Shown: positions 24,362 through 31,084 of the stretch, piece after piece | How the letters are laid out: every line of letters starts with the position of its first letter | Position numbering within the stretch: the first letter of the stretch is position 1 | Assembly: GCA_026770585.1 (NCBI GenBank) | Contig: MU647948.1 | Coordinates: forward strand, 6,435 to 38,507 | Length of the DNA: 32,073 nucleotides | Direction: 5' to 3' | From: Baffinella frigidus | Taxonomy: Eukaryota > Cryptophyceae > Cryptomonadales > Baffinellaceae | Made by a program: the position numbers and the translations under genes | The notes under the pieces: model-generated | Database searches by the model: none | Seen by the model: the letters and a program-made list of their open reading frames with translations, nothing else | What the model was told of the DNA's origin: nothing

Positions 24362-25498
24362 TTACTCGATGTATTCTTTTATTATAGGCCACAACTCGCT
24401 CCAACCACGTGCGATGTCCTCCTCGGCCTTTCCGCCCGTAATAACAATCTTTCCGCCTGTTTAGGAACCGGGGTTACATTTTGCCGGTTGGGGGTGTCTT
24501 TTACATTATCTACTTTAATGGTCGGGAGGGTGCTTACTGTAGAAACACAGCAGCACGACGGGAGACGCGTCAGGGCGGAATATCAACCCAGGAAACATGT
24601 TTTTCTGAAACGTGCAGTTGCATGCCCGGTCCGCGTATAACCTGTCCACGTTCAAACTTTTGCGTGGGAGGGGATGTGGTTTAGTATTTAGCAATTCGCA
24701 TTTAGTAATTGAGATGCAAGGGTTACGGGGGAAAGATCGGGACACACCGCTGTCCCGGTAGCATGGGGAGAACAACATGTGCTACGACATTCTGTACGAC
24801 TGCATTGCGCACGAGGAAGGTCACCGTCTGTATGTGACGTTGCAGCATACGCACAATTTTCAGAGACGCCAAAACGCATTCGACAAGTGTCTTGCACCCA
24901 GTAATAACCAGCTTTCCTGATGTGAAGAGAAGTCCAGTGCATACTGGCTCGGTGACGCGGATGGTGATTGCAGCGAACCGTTTGCGGTCGTAGAAACTGG
25001 TATGGAGTGGGGTTTAGGGGTTGAGATGCATAGTTCAGGGGTTAAATGCCAGAAACAAGTGTTTTGGGGGGAGGGGGTGGTAGAAGTGGGCTCTAACCTG
25101 TTCGGTAGACACTTGTATACATACTCCAGATCGATTGGCACGATAGATGAAGCAATTTCACAAGTCCCGACCAAATTGTGTATCGTTGTGAGTGGGGTAT
25201 GGTCGATATACGACACCACTGACTTGCCATGTGTGGTGTTCTGAGACCCTTCGGTACGTACAACCGGGCTCTGTTTGTTGTCAAACGACACCTTTTGCAC
25301 AATCTTTCGTGTTTTGTCCACCCCCTGGACAACCGAGCTGTCAACCCCGTCACATGATAGTTTGCTGCCACCCCCAGATGATAAATACTCGGTGTTTTTC
25401 GAACCGTTGCAGTTTGGGTCGGGTTTGTATAACACGTCATCACCATCTTCAATTGAAGCAGGGTCGTTAACAAGAGCCGTGTATGTACGCTTGCGCAT
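24362..25498 (-). CDS. TATA-binding protein (TBP), four exons
   Basis: Exons on the minus strand are 25498-25098, 24996-24748, 24656-24538 and 24456-24362. They join in frame (401+249+119+95 nt) to give 287 aa. Residues 1-103 are disordered. The two-repeat TBP saddle follows. Repeat 1 has TIHNLVGTCEIA, IDLEYVYKCLPN, RKRFAAITIRVTEPVCTGLL and FTSGKLVITGCK. Repeat 2 has VRNAVVQNVVAHV, MFPGLIFRPDASPVVLLCF and YSGKIVITGGKAEEDIARG, ending WPIIKEYIE. The four Phe that kink DNA in TBP are all present (RFAAIT, LLFTSG, MFPGLI, LCFYSG). It should bind TATA elements and recruit TFIIB and RNA polymerase, so the virus brings its own promoter-recognition factor. The start at 25498 is chosen because the longer frame to 25570 would overlap the divergent gene at 25517. 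AATAAA lies at 24280-24275. Confidence 0.88.
24457..24537 (-). other. TBP intron 3 (81 nt)
   Basis: Donor TCTACA|GTAAGC and acceptor TTCCTAAACAG|GC. The split codon (A+GC, Ser) restores the conserved SGK motif of TBP repeat 2 exactly, which makes this the most secure intron of the window. Confidence 0.88.
24657..24747 (-). other. TBP intron 2 (91 nt)
   Basis: Donor CAGCG|GTGTGT and acceptor CACGCAAAAG|T. It holds several CTAAA-type branch motifs (ATTACTAAATG, AATACTAAACC). Splicing keeps the frame and the usual distance between the VQNVV strand and MFPGLIFR. The exact donor is less certain than for intron 3. Confidence 0.75.
24997..25097 (-). other. TBP intron 1 (101 nt)
   Basis: Donor AACAG|GTTAGAG and acceptor CCATACCAG|T, with a CCCCTAAACC motif about 20 nt before the acceptor. 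Splicing joins the first helix of the saddle to RKRFAAIT in frame with the family spacing. Confidence 0.82.
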
Positions 25499-25516
25499 CC
25501 TAACGGTTACCAGACG

Positions 25517-26143
25517 ATGTCGGTGACACGCGTAGGGGTCTCTCCCGACCCAGAGGCGCTGCAAGTGCAACCTACTGCTTGTGAACTAGTCCGCGACAAG
25601 AAAAAAGTATGCCAGCTGTGTTTCCAAGGCGATTCTGCCAAACACAAGTCGTCTATCCTCTCGACTTCAGTGGTGCACCGTTTTCTCGACGAGAAGGCCT
25701 TGCCGACACCATTCCTCTACGCATACCTGCAACATCTCCGGAAAAAAATGGACTGCTTCTTCGTTTGTGGCAACTGTGACAGTTGGATCCGTCGACAAAA
25801 CCCACCGAGACCTATGCATACTACCATGACAGGCAAGAGGGTCTTTTTTGCCGTCGACAGGCTCATTCTCTCCATTATGCTCCCTGGGAACTATGCGCCG
25901 CCTGAAATGCGTATCACACAGCGTCTCGTCACCACTATCCGTACGGATCGTGGACGTAACTGGCTCGCTACGATATGCCCTCCTCTCGTCATCCGTACCA
26001 TCTGTGACAACGATATTCTCCTTGCGAGCCGCAAGGTCTTGAAAAGCATCTCCGTCGCGACATGGAGATCGGGTCGCTGTCAAACGGTTCTCGGAAACGC
26101 AAACTTCGCCAAGAACATCCGCTGTGCACAACACGACCTGTAA
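25517..26143 (+). CDS. 208-aa Cys-containing protein of unknown function
   Basis: No family is recognised. A CQLC pair (about 33-36) and an FVCGNC pair (about 82-87) are spaced like two halves of a zinc-binding site. The rest is helical and basic, with RRQNPPRP, VDRLILSIMLPG and a late RSGRCQTVLG. Its start lies 18 bp from the divergent TBP start, so the two promoters must overlap the opposite gene. A second frame begins 11 nt after its stop (26155) with no room for a separate promoter, so both may come from one mRNA. I tested the obvious intron (26124-26173), but it creates a stop. Confidence 0.55.
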   Translation: MSVTRVGVSPDPEALQVQPTACELVRDKKKVCQLCFQGDSAKHKSSILSTSVVHRFLDEKALPTPFLYAYLQHLRKKMDCFFVCGNCDSWIRRQNPPRPMHTTMTGKRVFFAVDRLILSIMLPGNYAPPEMRITQRLVTTIRTDRGRNWLATICPPLVIRTICDNDILLASRKVLKSISVATWRSGRCQTVLGNANFAKNIRCAQHDL

Positions 26144-26154
26144 TATAACTTCAA

Positions 26155-26508
26155 ATGCGTCATATTCTCACAGAACTCCCGATCCGAACTCTCTCGGAAC
26201 TTAGCTCGTTCGAAGCCGAGATGACAAGGCTTACGCCTGGGTTTTTGCTCAAACGTTGTATGTCATACTGCGACTTTCGCATGAAGGTCCTTCAGTCGTA
26301 CCAAACGAAGCTGTCTATCGAAGACAAATTCTTTCTCGTCCACAACCATTTCATCTCCGCGAAGGATGGCGTCGCCACTCTCTCAAGACACGTCGACGAA
26401 TATAACACCGAAGAGGATTCTGATGATATCGACGATCGCGACAAAGACAAGCATACAACCACCCAAGACCCAGATAAGAAACGTAGGAAGACGGTTAGTG
26501 GGGTTTAA
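26155..26508 (+). CDS. 117-aa protein with acidic tail and NLS
   Basis: Residues 1-78 are helical (LPIRTLSELSSFEAEMTRL, then YCDFRMKVLQSYQTKL). An acidic stretch follows (EEDSDDIDDRDKDK), and then a basic cluster DKKRRKTV that resembles a monopartite nuclear localisation signal. No family is recognised. It begins 11 nt after the stop of the 208-aa gene. AATAAA lies at 26539-26544, shared by both. It may be a separate protein made by reinitiation, or the last exon of a spliced version of the upstream gene. Confidence 0.45.
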   Translation: MRHILTELPIRTLSELSSFEAEMTRLTPGFLLKRCMSYCDFRMKVLQSYQTKLSIEDKFFLVHNHFISAKDGVATLSRHVDEYNTEEDSDDIDDRDKDKHTTTQDPDKKRRKTVSGV

Positions 26509-26521
26509 GACCAATAAGAGT

Positions 26522-26662
26522 AACACGTGTTACACGATAATAAAAGACACATAATCCGAGCCACCACGTGTCTTTGCATCTTGGGCAATGTGTAGTAAAG
26601 ACAATGTGGGTAACACGTGTTGCGAGGAAAACAACAAACTCGGACATATGCCAACACGTGTT
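26522..26662. promoter_or_regulatory. Cluster of three AACACGTGTT palindromes
   Basis: Exact copies lie at 26522-26531, 26612-26621 and 26653-26662, and a weaker CACGTGT at 26565-26571. They occupy the gap before the gene at 26768, 106-246 nt upstream of its ATG. An AATAAA at 26539-26544 serves the preceding genes. A TATAA-like ATTATAAC lies at about 26751-26758. Confidence 0.7.
26539..26544 (+). terminator. AATAAA polyadenylation signal
   Basis: Hexamer 30 nt after the stop at 26508. Confidence 0.5.
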
Positions 26663-26767
26663 ATTTGTATGTCATCACGCACATCCCTTCATATGCATGG
26701 TATTTCTAGCAAGTGTCATTTGCATAGATAAGGTGATGCCACACACGCACATTATAACACTACTAAC

Positions 26768-27577
26768 ATGGAGTCGGGTCCACAGGTACCTGTTTGTATT
26801 CCCAATACGGGTCCTGTGGACACGTGTGTCTCCCATGACATAGAGGTGATGGTGGAGTCAGAATCAGCATCGGATGACGCAGATCTGGAACCGGACCCCC
26901 CCCGTGACCCTTGTGTGTCAACCGATGCAACCCATGTGCACACTGGTGGGGACACCCCCGACAATGTCAAGTGCACTACAACGGTTCCCCCGATCCACCT
27001 CGAACAGGAAGTAGAAGACGAGAACGTTCGCAATGTTGTACTTCAAACTTGTAAACAGTTGCTATTGAAGATCGAAACGGTGCGTCTATCGGTCCTTCAT
27101 CTGCAATACTCGATGCATGCAGGTGGTCTTGGGGTTGCGCCCGTCGAGACGAGCGACCGGTCGAAGCAGCTTTGGAGCTGGAACCACCCGGGTATCTTTG
27201 CGACCGACCCGGTGGACGGGGTGCAGTTCCCGGAGGGTGTGTTTACACACAAGTCAGAAGAGGACGAGTTTCAGATTCCTCGTGACGTCTTTGCGCCCAG
27301 TACGTTGGAGGAGCTACAGTTGCCTGGGGGTATCTACGACGTCTTTGACATCGGGTCCAGTCCCGATACAGCGAATGTCAGTATCACGTCCAGTGACGAT
27401 GTCCCCAAATCCAGTGGCTGTGCCACTGTCTCCGACAGTGGCTGTGCCACTGTCGGAGACAGTGGCTGTGTCACTGTCTCCGACAGTGGCTGTGTCACTA
27501 TCCCCGACGACGCTCACGGCGACAACGAGCTTGGGTGTGCCGGCGAAACTGGTCACACTTCAGCGGGTGGTGTTTGA
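26768..27577 (+). CDS. 5' part of a probable spliced gene: acidic protein with octapeptide repeats
   Basis: A 269-aa frame. The first 80 residues are acidic and Pro/Asp-rich. A helical segment follows (NVRNVVLQTCKQLLLKIETV, about 94-113), then a folded-looking stretch with LWSWNHPGIFATDPVDGVQF. The end is a Ser/Asp/Cys repeat (GCATVSDS, GCATVGDS, GCVTVSDS) encoded by four 24-bp DNA units at 27413-27508. The open frame that follows is in another register and looks coding only from about 27560. This suggests one protein joined by an intron, for example 27494-27563 (TGT|GTCACT to ACTTCAG|CGG, phase 0), or by a frameshift. The last 20 residues of this frame may therefore not be real. The function is unknown. 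Confidence 0.55.
   Translation: MESGPQVPVCIPNTGPVDTCVSHDIEVMVESESASDDADLEPDPPRDPCVSTDATHVHTGGDTPDNVKCTTTVPPIHLEQEVEDENVRNVVLQTCKQLLLKIETVRLSVLHLQYSMHAGGLGVAPVETSDRSKQLWSWNHPGIFATDPVDGVQFPEGVFTHKSEEDEFQIPRDVFAPSTLEELQLPGGIYDVFDIGSSPDTANVSITSSDDVPKSSGCATVSDSGCATVGDSGCVTVSDSGCVTIPDDAHGDNELGCAGETGHTSAGGV
27413..27508. repeat. Four 24-bp units containing mirror-like palindromes
   Basis: Units start at 27413, 27437, 27461 and 27485. Two 21-bp near-perfect palindromes (27422-27442 and 27446-27466) have arms GCCACTGTC and GACAGTGGC around a 3-nt centre. The centre is TCC in one and GGA in the next, so the second is the exact inversion of the first. Confidence 0.9.
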
Positions 27578-28556
27578 GAATGGACACTGTCTACTACCCG
27601 AACAGCCATCATTGAGCGACTATACCAGCATACTAGACGACGAAGTACGGGCTATTGCGGGCAATGTTCTTTGTGTTCATGACACAAACACTCCCGTATA
27701 TCCCACCGACGCTCCTACCAACACGATGGCAACAGCGTTCCAACACCCCGTCATGACGTTGCGTATGGAGAACATCTGCGGGGGATTCCGCGGGTTTTTC
27801 GAAAACGTCGTGGGTGCCGGGGCTTTGATGATGCCCGGGGCGCCCCGAGTAGGCGAGTATGTGAAACACCGGCAGTTTGTCGGGACACATCATCTCTTCC
27901 ATACTATTCACGGTCGCTTGGCATACCGCGTCAGTAAGAAGGCATGGAGTTTCAAGGGATGTCGCTCATTGCAAGACCTCGTCGGATTTGTTCGCGATCT
28001 GACGGAAGACACCGAGTCTAATATCCACCCAGTGGTGAGTATGCTGTCTGTGACGCTTCGCACAGACACGGTGCTTGTGATCGACCCAGCACATTCGCTC
28101 ATGCAACGTGTACTCGAGCGGCTCTATTCCAACGTCGTGCGAATGCAACCGCGGGTGGATGATACAAACAACCTTTTCTTCATGGACGTCATTGGCTGGA
28201 AGGAACTTCTCAAACTCGTGGAGAACGACAAACGCCGTGGCGTCGAGCTAGGCTCAAACAACATGGTAGACATGGAGGTTGCATGTGTTAAGGCATATCT
28301 GTCAGCATACCCCAACGACCCTGCATCGTATCCGAACGCGTCTATCGGATATACGCGAAAGGGGGTGTTCTTTGTACGTATTACATTCCCCCGAGGGTGT
28401 GTGTGTAGTACAGAAGGAAGCCAGGGGTTCGTAGATGGCACCCCTGTCACTGTCCCTTCGACAGTCTGTGTGGGTGGTGTCGAGCCATTCGTTCAGGTTG
28501 TTGTAAGATTCATACTGCTAGTTTTGGTGAAGATGCGTATTATTGGGGTTCATTAA
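27564..28556 (+). CDS. 3' part of a probable spliced gene: protein of unknown function
   Basis: Coding character starts near 27564 (RVVFENGHCLLPEQPSLS) and runs to the stop at 28556, giving about 330 aa. If it were a separate gene, the first good start would be the ATG at 27726 (MATAFQHPV). Motifs include ICGGFRGFFENVVGAGALMM, GTHHLFHTIHGRLAYRV and SMLSVTLRTDTVLVIDP. The C-terminus is hydrophobic (VQVVVRFILLVLVKMRIIG) and may be a tail anchor. I recognise no family. AATAAA at 28652-28657 lies 95 nt after the stop. The frame has no promoter of its own, which supports joining it to the frame at 26768. Confidence 0.5.
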   Translation, partial: RVVFENGHCLLPEQPSLSDYTSILDDEVRAIAGNVLCVHDTNTPVYPTDAPTNTMATAFQHPVMTLRMENICGGFRGFFENVVGAGALMMPGAPRVGEYVKHRQFVGTHHLFHTIHGRLAYRVSKKAWSFKGCRSLQDLVGFVRDLTEDTESNIHPVVSMLSVTLRTDTVLVIDPAHSLMQRVLERLYSNVVRMQPRVDDTNNLFFMDVIGWKELLKLVENDKRRGVELGSNNMVDMEVACVKAYLSAYPNDPASYPNASIGYTRKGVFFVRITFPRGCVCSTEGSQGFVDGTPVTVPSTVCVGGVEPFVQVVVRFILLVLVKMRIIGVH

Positions 28557-28582
28557 GTATTGGGGTGGATGTGTGGTAGTGG

Positions 28583-28614
28583 CAACAAAGAGCGAAAAAA
28601 TACAACCGTAACTA
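28583..28614 (+). repeat. Flanking repeat, copy 1
   Basis: This 32-bp stretch (core AAAAAATACAACCGTAACTA) recurs at 29874-29904 with three substitutions and one gap. The two copies bracket the zinc-finger gene and the 30-bp array. Confidence 0.75.
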
Positions 28615-28651
28615 CGTCGCGTGCCGTTGGGTCACTGTTATTTGAACGTTT

Positions 28652-28657
28652 AATAAA
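28652..28657 (+). terminator. AATAAA polyadenylation signal
   Basis: Hexamer 95 nt after the stop at 28556, in the gap before the convergent zinc-finger gene. Confidence 0.45.
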
Positions 28658-28676
28658 CCGGAACATATGCCCGCTC

Positions 28677-29621
28677 CTAACTACGCCTATGAACTAACCT
28701 GTGCTTGGTGAGGGCATCTGTCTGTGCGAACGTGTTGCCACATATATCGCACACATGAGGCCGCTCTCCCGTATGCCTACGCATGTGCACAACGAGGTGG
28801 CTATGCGACTTAAATGCATCGCCGCACACCTCGCATATGTATGGTCTATCCGGTGAATGAATCCGCATGTGTTCCCTCAGATCCTCGTTTGTCACGAACG
28901 CCTTGTCACATGTCTTACATACAAACGACTTCACACCTAACTCTCGCAGTATGTGCTTCCTCAGATGATCCTTTCGCGCGAACGCTTGACCGCATGTCTT
29001 ACACACGTGTGGCTTATCGCCACTGTGGCGCTTTGCGTGTCCAGCCAGGGCACTGGATGTCGCGAATGCGTCGCCGCATATCTCACAGACATGTTTCTTC
29101 TCTCCCGTGTGTATCACCATGTGTGTATTCAGGCCGCTGGACGTCGTAAACGCACTACCGCATACCCCACATACATAGGGCTTTTCTTTTGTATGTGACC
29201 GTATGTGCACAATAAGACTGTATGGCTCGGTGAACGCTCTGTCGCATATCTCACAGACATGGGATTTTTCATCCGAATGCGTTCGCATGTGCTTTTTCAG
29301 GACACCGGCCCGCGAGAACGCATTGCCACATATCTCACACTCGTAGGTCTTCATATGTATGGCCAGTTGACCAGCACTCCTAAAGACCGTGTCACAATCC
29401 TTGCATACATGTGGAAGCCCCCCACCTGCCTTTTCCGGTCCCCCGCGTCGTGGACCTGTTATCCTCTCCATCACTGCATCAACTATTTTCCTTTCCATTC
29501 CGGCTTCCATTCCGGCTTCCATTCCGTCTTCCATTCTGTCTTCCATTCCGTCTTCCATTCCCATCTCCGAAAAACGCCTCTTCATGTCCCCAGCTGCACC
29601 ATCTCCTGGAAAAGAATCCAT
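28677..29621 (-). CDS. C2H2 zinc-finger protein with nine tandem fingers
   Basis: A 314-aa protein from ATG 29621 (MDSFPGDG). The open frame extends to 29675, but a minus-strand TATTTAAG box at 29663-29655 lies inside that extension, so the inner Met is preferred. Residues about 15-50 hold a 12-bp-encoded MEDG/MEAG repeat. Nine Krüppel-type fingers then follow with TGEKP-like linkers. Fingers 2-5 and 7-9 have complete C2H2 ligands (for example YECEICGNAF to HMRTH). Finger 1 is shortened so that its final His is missing, and finger 6 has LREL where the last His is expected. Tandem fingers of this type normally read DNA sequence, so this is a strong candidate viral transcription factor or genome-binding protein. 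Such arrays are unusual in protist viruses. Confidence 0.85.
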   Translation of the reverse strand: MDSFPGDGAAGDMKRRFSEMGMEDGMEDRMEDGMEAGMEAGMERKIVDAVMERITGPRRGGPEKAGGGLPHVCKDCDTVFRSAGQLAIHMKTYECEICGNAFSRAGVLKKHMRTHSDEKSHVCEICDRAFTEPYSLIVHIRSHTKEKPYVCGVCGSAFTTSSGLNTHMVIHTGEKKHVCEICGDAFATSSALAGHAKRHSGDKPHVCKTCGQAFARKDHLRKHILRELGVKSFVCKTCDKAFVTNEDLREHMRIHSPDRPYICEVCGDAFKSHSHLVVHMRRHTGERPHVCDICGNTFAQTDALTKHRLVHRRS

Positions 29622-29654
29622 TTGATTTTTGACAGCATACACAAACGCTCGTAT

Positions 29655-29663
29655 CTTAAATAC
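29655..29663 (-). promoter_or_regulatory. GTATTTAAG box of the zinc-finger gene
   Basis: Minus-strand GTATTTAAG lies 34-42 nt before the ATG at 29621 and decides that start. Confidence 0.6.
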
Positions 29664-29707
29664 CAAACCAGGCACATCCGTGAGTCAATGCATGTGTCGA
29701 GGTTAGT

Positions 29708-29950
29708 TTAGAAAACCCTCTGAATGGACGGATGCGGTTCCATTGGTTCTACAGCCACCCGTTGCAACGCAACGGGTTCTACAGCCACCCGTTGCAACGC
29801 AACGGGTTCTACAGCCGCCCGTTGCAACGCAACGGGTTCTACAGCCGCCCGTTGCAACGCAACGGTATAGTAACAACAAGAGACAAAAAATACAATCGTA
29901 ACTAACACAGGTATGTAGACACCCACGCCTCGTGATGGGTGTTGCAACAC
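29708..29950 (-). CDS. Possible small membrane protein with decapeptide repeats
   Basis: An 80-aa frame with one hydrophobic segment (VYIPVLVTIVFFVSCCYYTV) followed by four copies of a ten-residue unit, VALQRAAVEP or VALQRVAVEP. The 30-bp DNA unit is a multiple of three, so the frame could be an accident of the tandem repeat. The two changes between units are coding changes, not silent ones. I give it as a possibility only. Confidence 0.25.
   Translation of the reverse strand: MLQHPSRGVGVYIPVLVTIVFFVSCCYYTVALQRAAVEPVALQRAAVEPVALQRVAVEPVALQRVAVEPMEPHPSIQRVF
29745..29865. repeat. Four tandem copies of a 30-bp unit with inverted arms
   Basis: Units begin at 29745, 29775, 29805 and 29835. Each contains CCGTTG-CAACG-CAACGG, a 6-bp inverted repeat around 5 nt. 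The copies differ at only one position (CCACCC or CCGCCC), so the array is young or kept uniform. It lies in the 400-bp gap between the zinc-finger and exonuclease genes. Confidence 0.9.
29874..29904 (+). repeat. Flanking repeat, copy 2
   Basis: Match to 28583-28614 (core AAAAAATACAATCGTAACTA), same orientation, 1.29 kb away. Confidence 0.75.
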
Positions 29951-30025
29951 TCGTTCACTTCACGCGTTATATGCACGTAGTTGATTTCGTTCATTTCGCA
30001 GTTGATTTTGTTGATTTCGTCGAAG

Positions 30026-30667
30026 ATGGTGCTCGCTTTCGATATTGAGACGCTGGGTGTCAATAAAACCCGCGACTTGATCACCGTTATATCACTATAC
30101 GACCCAGTAGCAGGCATCTCACGTGTACTCCGGTTCGTCGATTTGAACGAGGCATGTGAAGTGGTTTATACAGACGACTACCTAGACACAGTGGCAACGC
30201 TCGTGGAATACCTCGACAACGCTGAGTATCTATGTGGCTTCAATAGCGTGTCATTCGACATTCCGTTCATCCAGATCCAATTCAAACTTTCAAATGATAC
30301 GGTCCAAAATTGGGTGCTTAAGTGTCACGATGTACTTGAAATTTCGAGACGGGGGTTTGGACGAACATTCAATCTTAATTCATGCTTAGCATTGAATGGG
30401 GTAGGTGATGGAAAAACAGGGTCTGGGCTCGAGGCTGTACACCAGGCCCAGCGAGGCGCCTTTAAGGAACTGGAACAGTATTGCGCGGATGACGCGCGCT
30501 TGACATACGAGCTCTCAGTGAAATCGGTCATATACTGCTGTGAAGGCTATCAATATCGCAAAAGTCACGGAGACCGCACTCACGACCCTGCGTGTGTGCT
30601 TATGATCCACACAGATAAATTCCCGGAGCTGTCGTTTTCGCATGGACCCATGCCCGGTATGGTGTAG
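30026..30667 (+). CDS. DEDDy-type 3'-5' exonuclease (DnaQ/RNase H-like fold)
   Basis: A 213-aa protein from ATG 30026 (MVLAFDIETLG). The open frame begins at 29981, but the first motif starts directly at the inner Met. The catalytic pattern is complete: Asp6 and Glu8 in FDIETLG, Asp78 in GFNSVSFDIPF, and the Tyr152-x3-Asp156 pair in YCADDARLTYEL. This is the DEDDy subgroup, which trims 3' ends of DNA or RNA. No polymerase domain is attached and the length fits a stand-alone enzyme. A role in replication proofreading, recombination or RNA decay is possible. The leader contains a short TTGATTTCG-like repeat (29978-30020). Confidence 0.8.
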   Translation: MVLAFDIETLGVNKTRDLITVISLYDPVAGISRVLRFVDLNEACEVVYTDDYLDTVATLVEYLDNAEYLCGFNSVSFDIPFIQIQFKLSNDTVQNWVLKCHDVLEISRRGFGRTFNLNSCLALNGVGDGKTGSGLEAVHQAQRGAFKELEQYCADDARLTYELSVKSVIYCCEGYQYRKSHGDRTHDPACVLMIHTDKFPELSFSHGPMPGMV

Positions 30668-30751
30668 AGAAATCGGTGGGCATGGTCCAGTGCAAGCGCG
30701 CATCCCTACCTGGGTAGCTGTGTGGTGACGAGTAAGAGGGTGTGTGTGTGA

Positions 30752-31084
30752 TTAAAGGAGAAAACTCGATTTTGGAAATGACCTTTCCTCATTTTGTTTG
30801 CACGTATTACATACTATCTTCCGGTCATAATATCGCGAACTCGGGAAATTAGACACGTTGCCGATAACCAAAACACCATTGCTAAACTTGATCGTCGACG
30901 CTTCAATTTCAGATGGTTTATGTATGGATCCCACACGGGTTGCTGCGGGCCAGATATTGCCAACACGTGTTGCAATATTTACGGCAACACGTGTTGACTC
31001 TGTTATTTTCGCATTAACATAAAGGAAAGCATCGTGGACACTCACACGCCACCCCCTCTGTAGCTCTGTACGAAACACGGCCAT
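30752..31084 (-). CDS. Possible 110-aa protein divergent from the ankyrin gene
   Basis: From a minus-strand ATG at 31084 (MAVFRTELQRGWRVSVHDAF) to the stop at 30752. The two start codons overlap in CCATGG, which would be odd. The middle contains a repeat (VNIATRVGN, then PAATRVGSIH) because the AACACGTGTT sites lie inside it. The end looks coding (STIKFSNGVLVIGN, then KIVCNTCKQNEER). I recognise no family. It may instead be chance open sequence over a control region. Confidence 0.3.
   Translation of the reverse strand: MAVFRTELQRGWRVSVHDAFLYVNAKITESTRVAVNIATRVGNIWPAATRVGSIHKPSEIEASTIKFSNGVLVIGNVSNFPSSRYYDRKIVCNTCKQNEERSFPKSSFLL
30962..30995. promoter_or_regulatory. Pair of AACACGTGTT palindromes
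   Basis: Exact copies at 30962-30971 and 30986-30995, 24 bp apart start to start, 88-121 nt before the ankyrin ATG at 31083. The 24-bp spacing equals that of the first pair in the 21.7-kb cluster. Confidence 0.65.

Noticed and set aside
26124-26173. An intron joining the 208-aa and 117-aa frames (GTGCAC...CACAG)
   Set aside because: It keeps the register but creates a TAA at the junction, and at 50 nt with a poor donor it is weak.
27117-27560. The first 150 codons of the long frame ending at 28556
   Set aside because: The translation is a Ser/Arg/Val-rich shadow of the acidic gene at 26768 in the +1 register; only the part after about 27560 looks coding.
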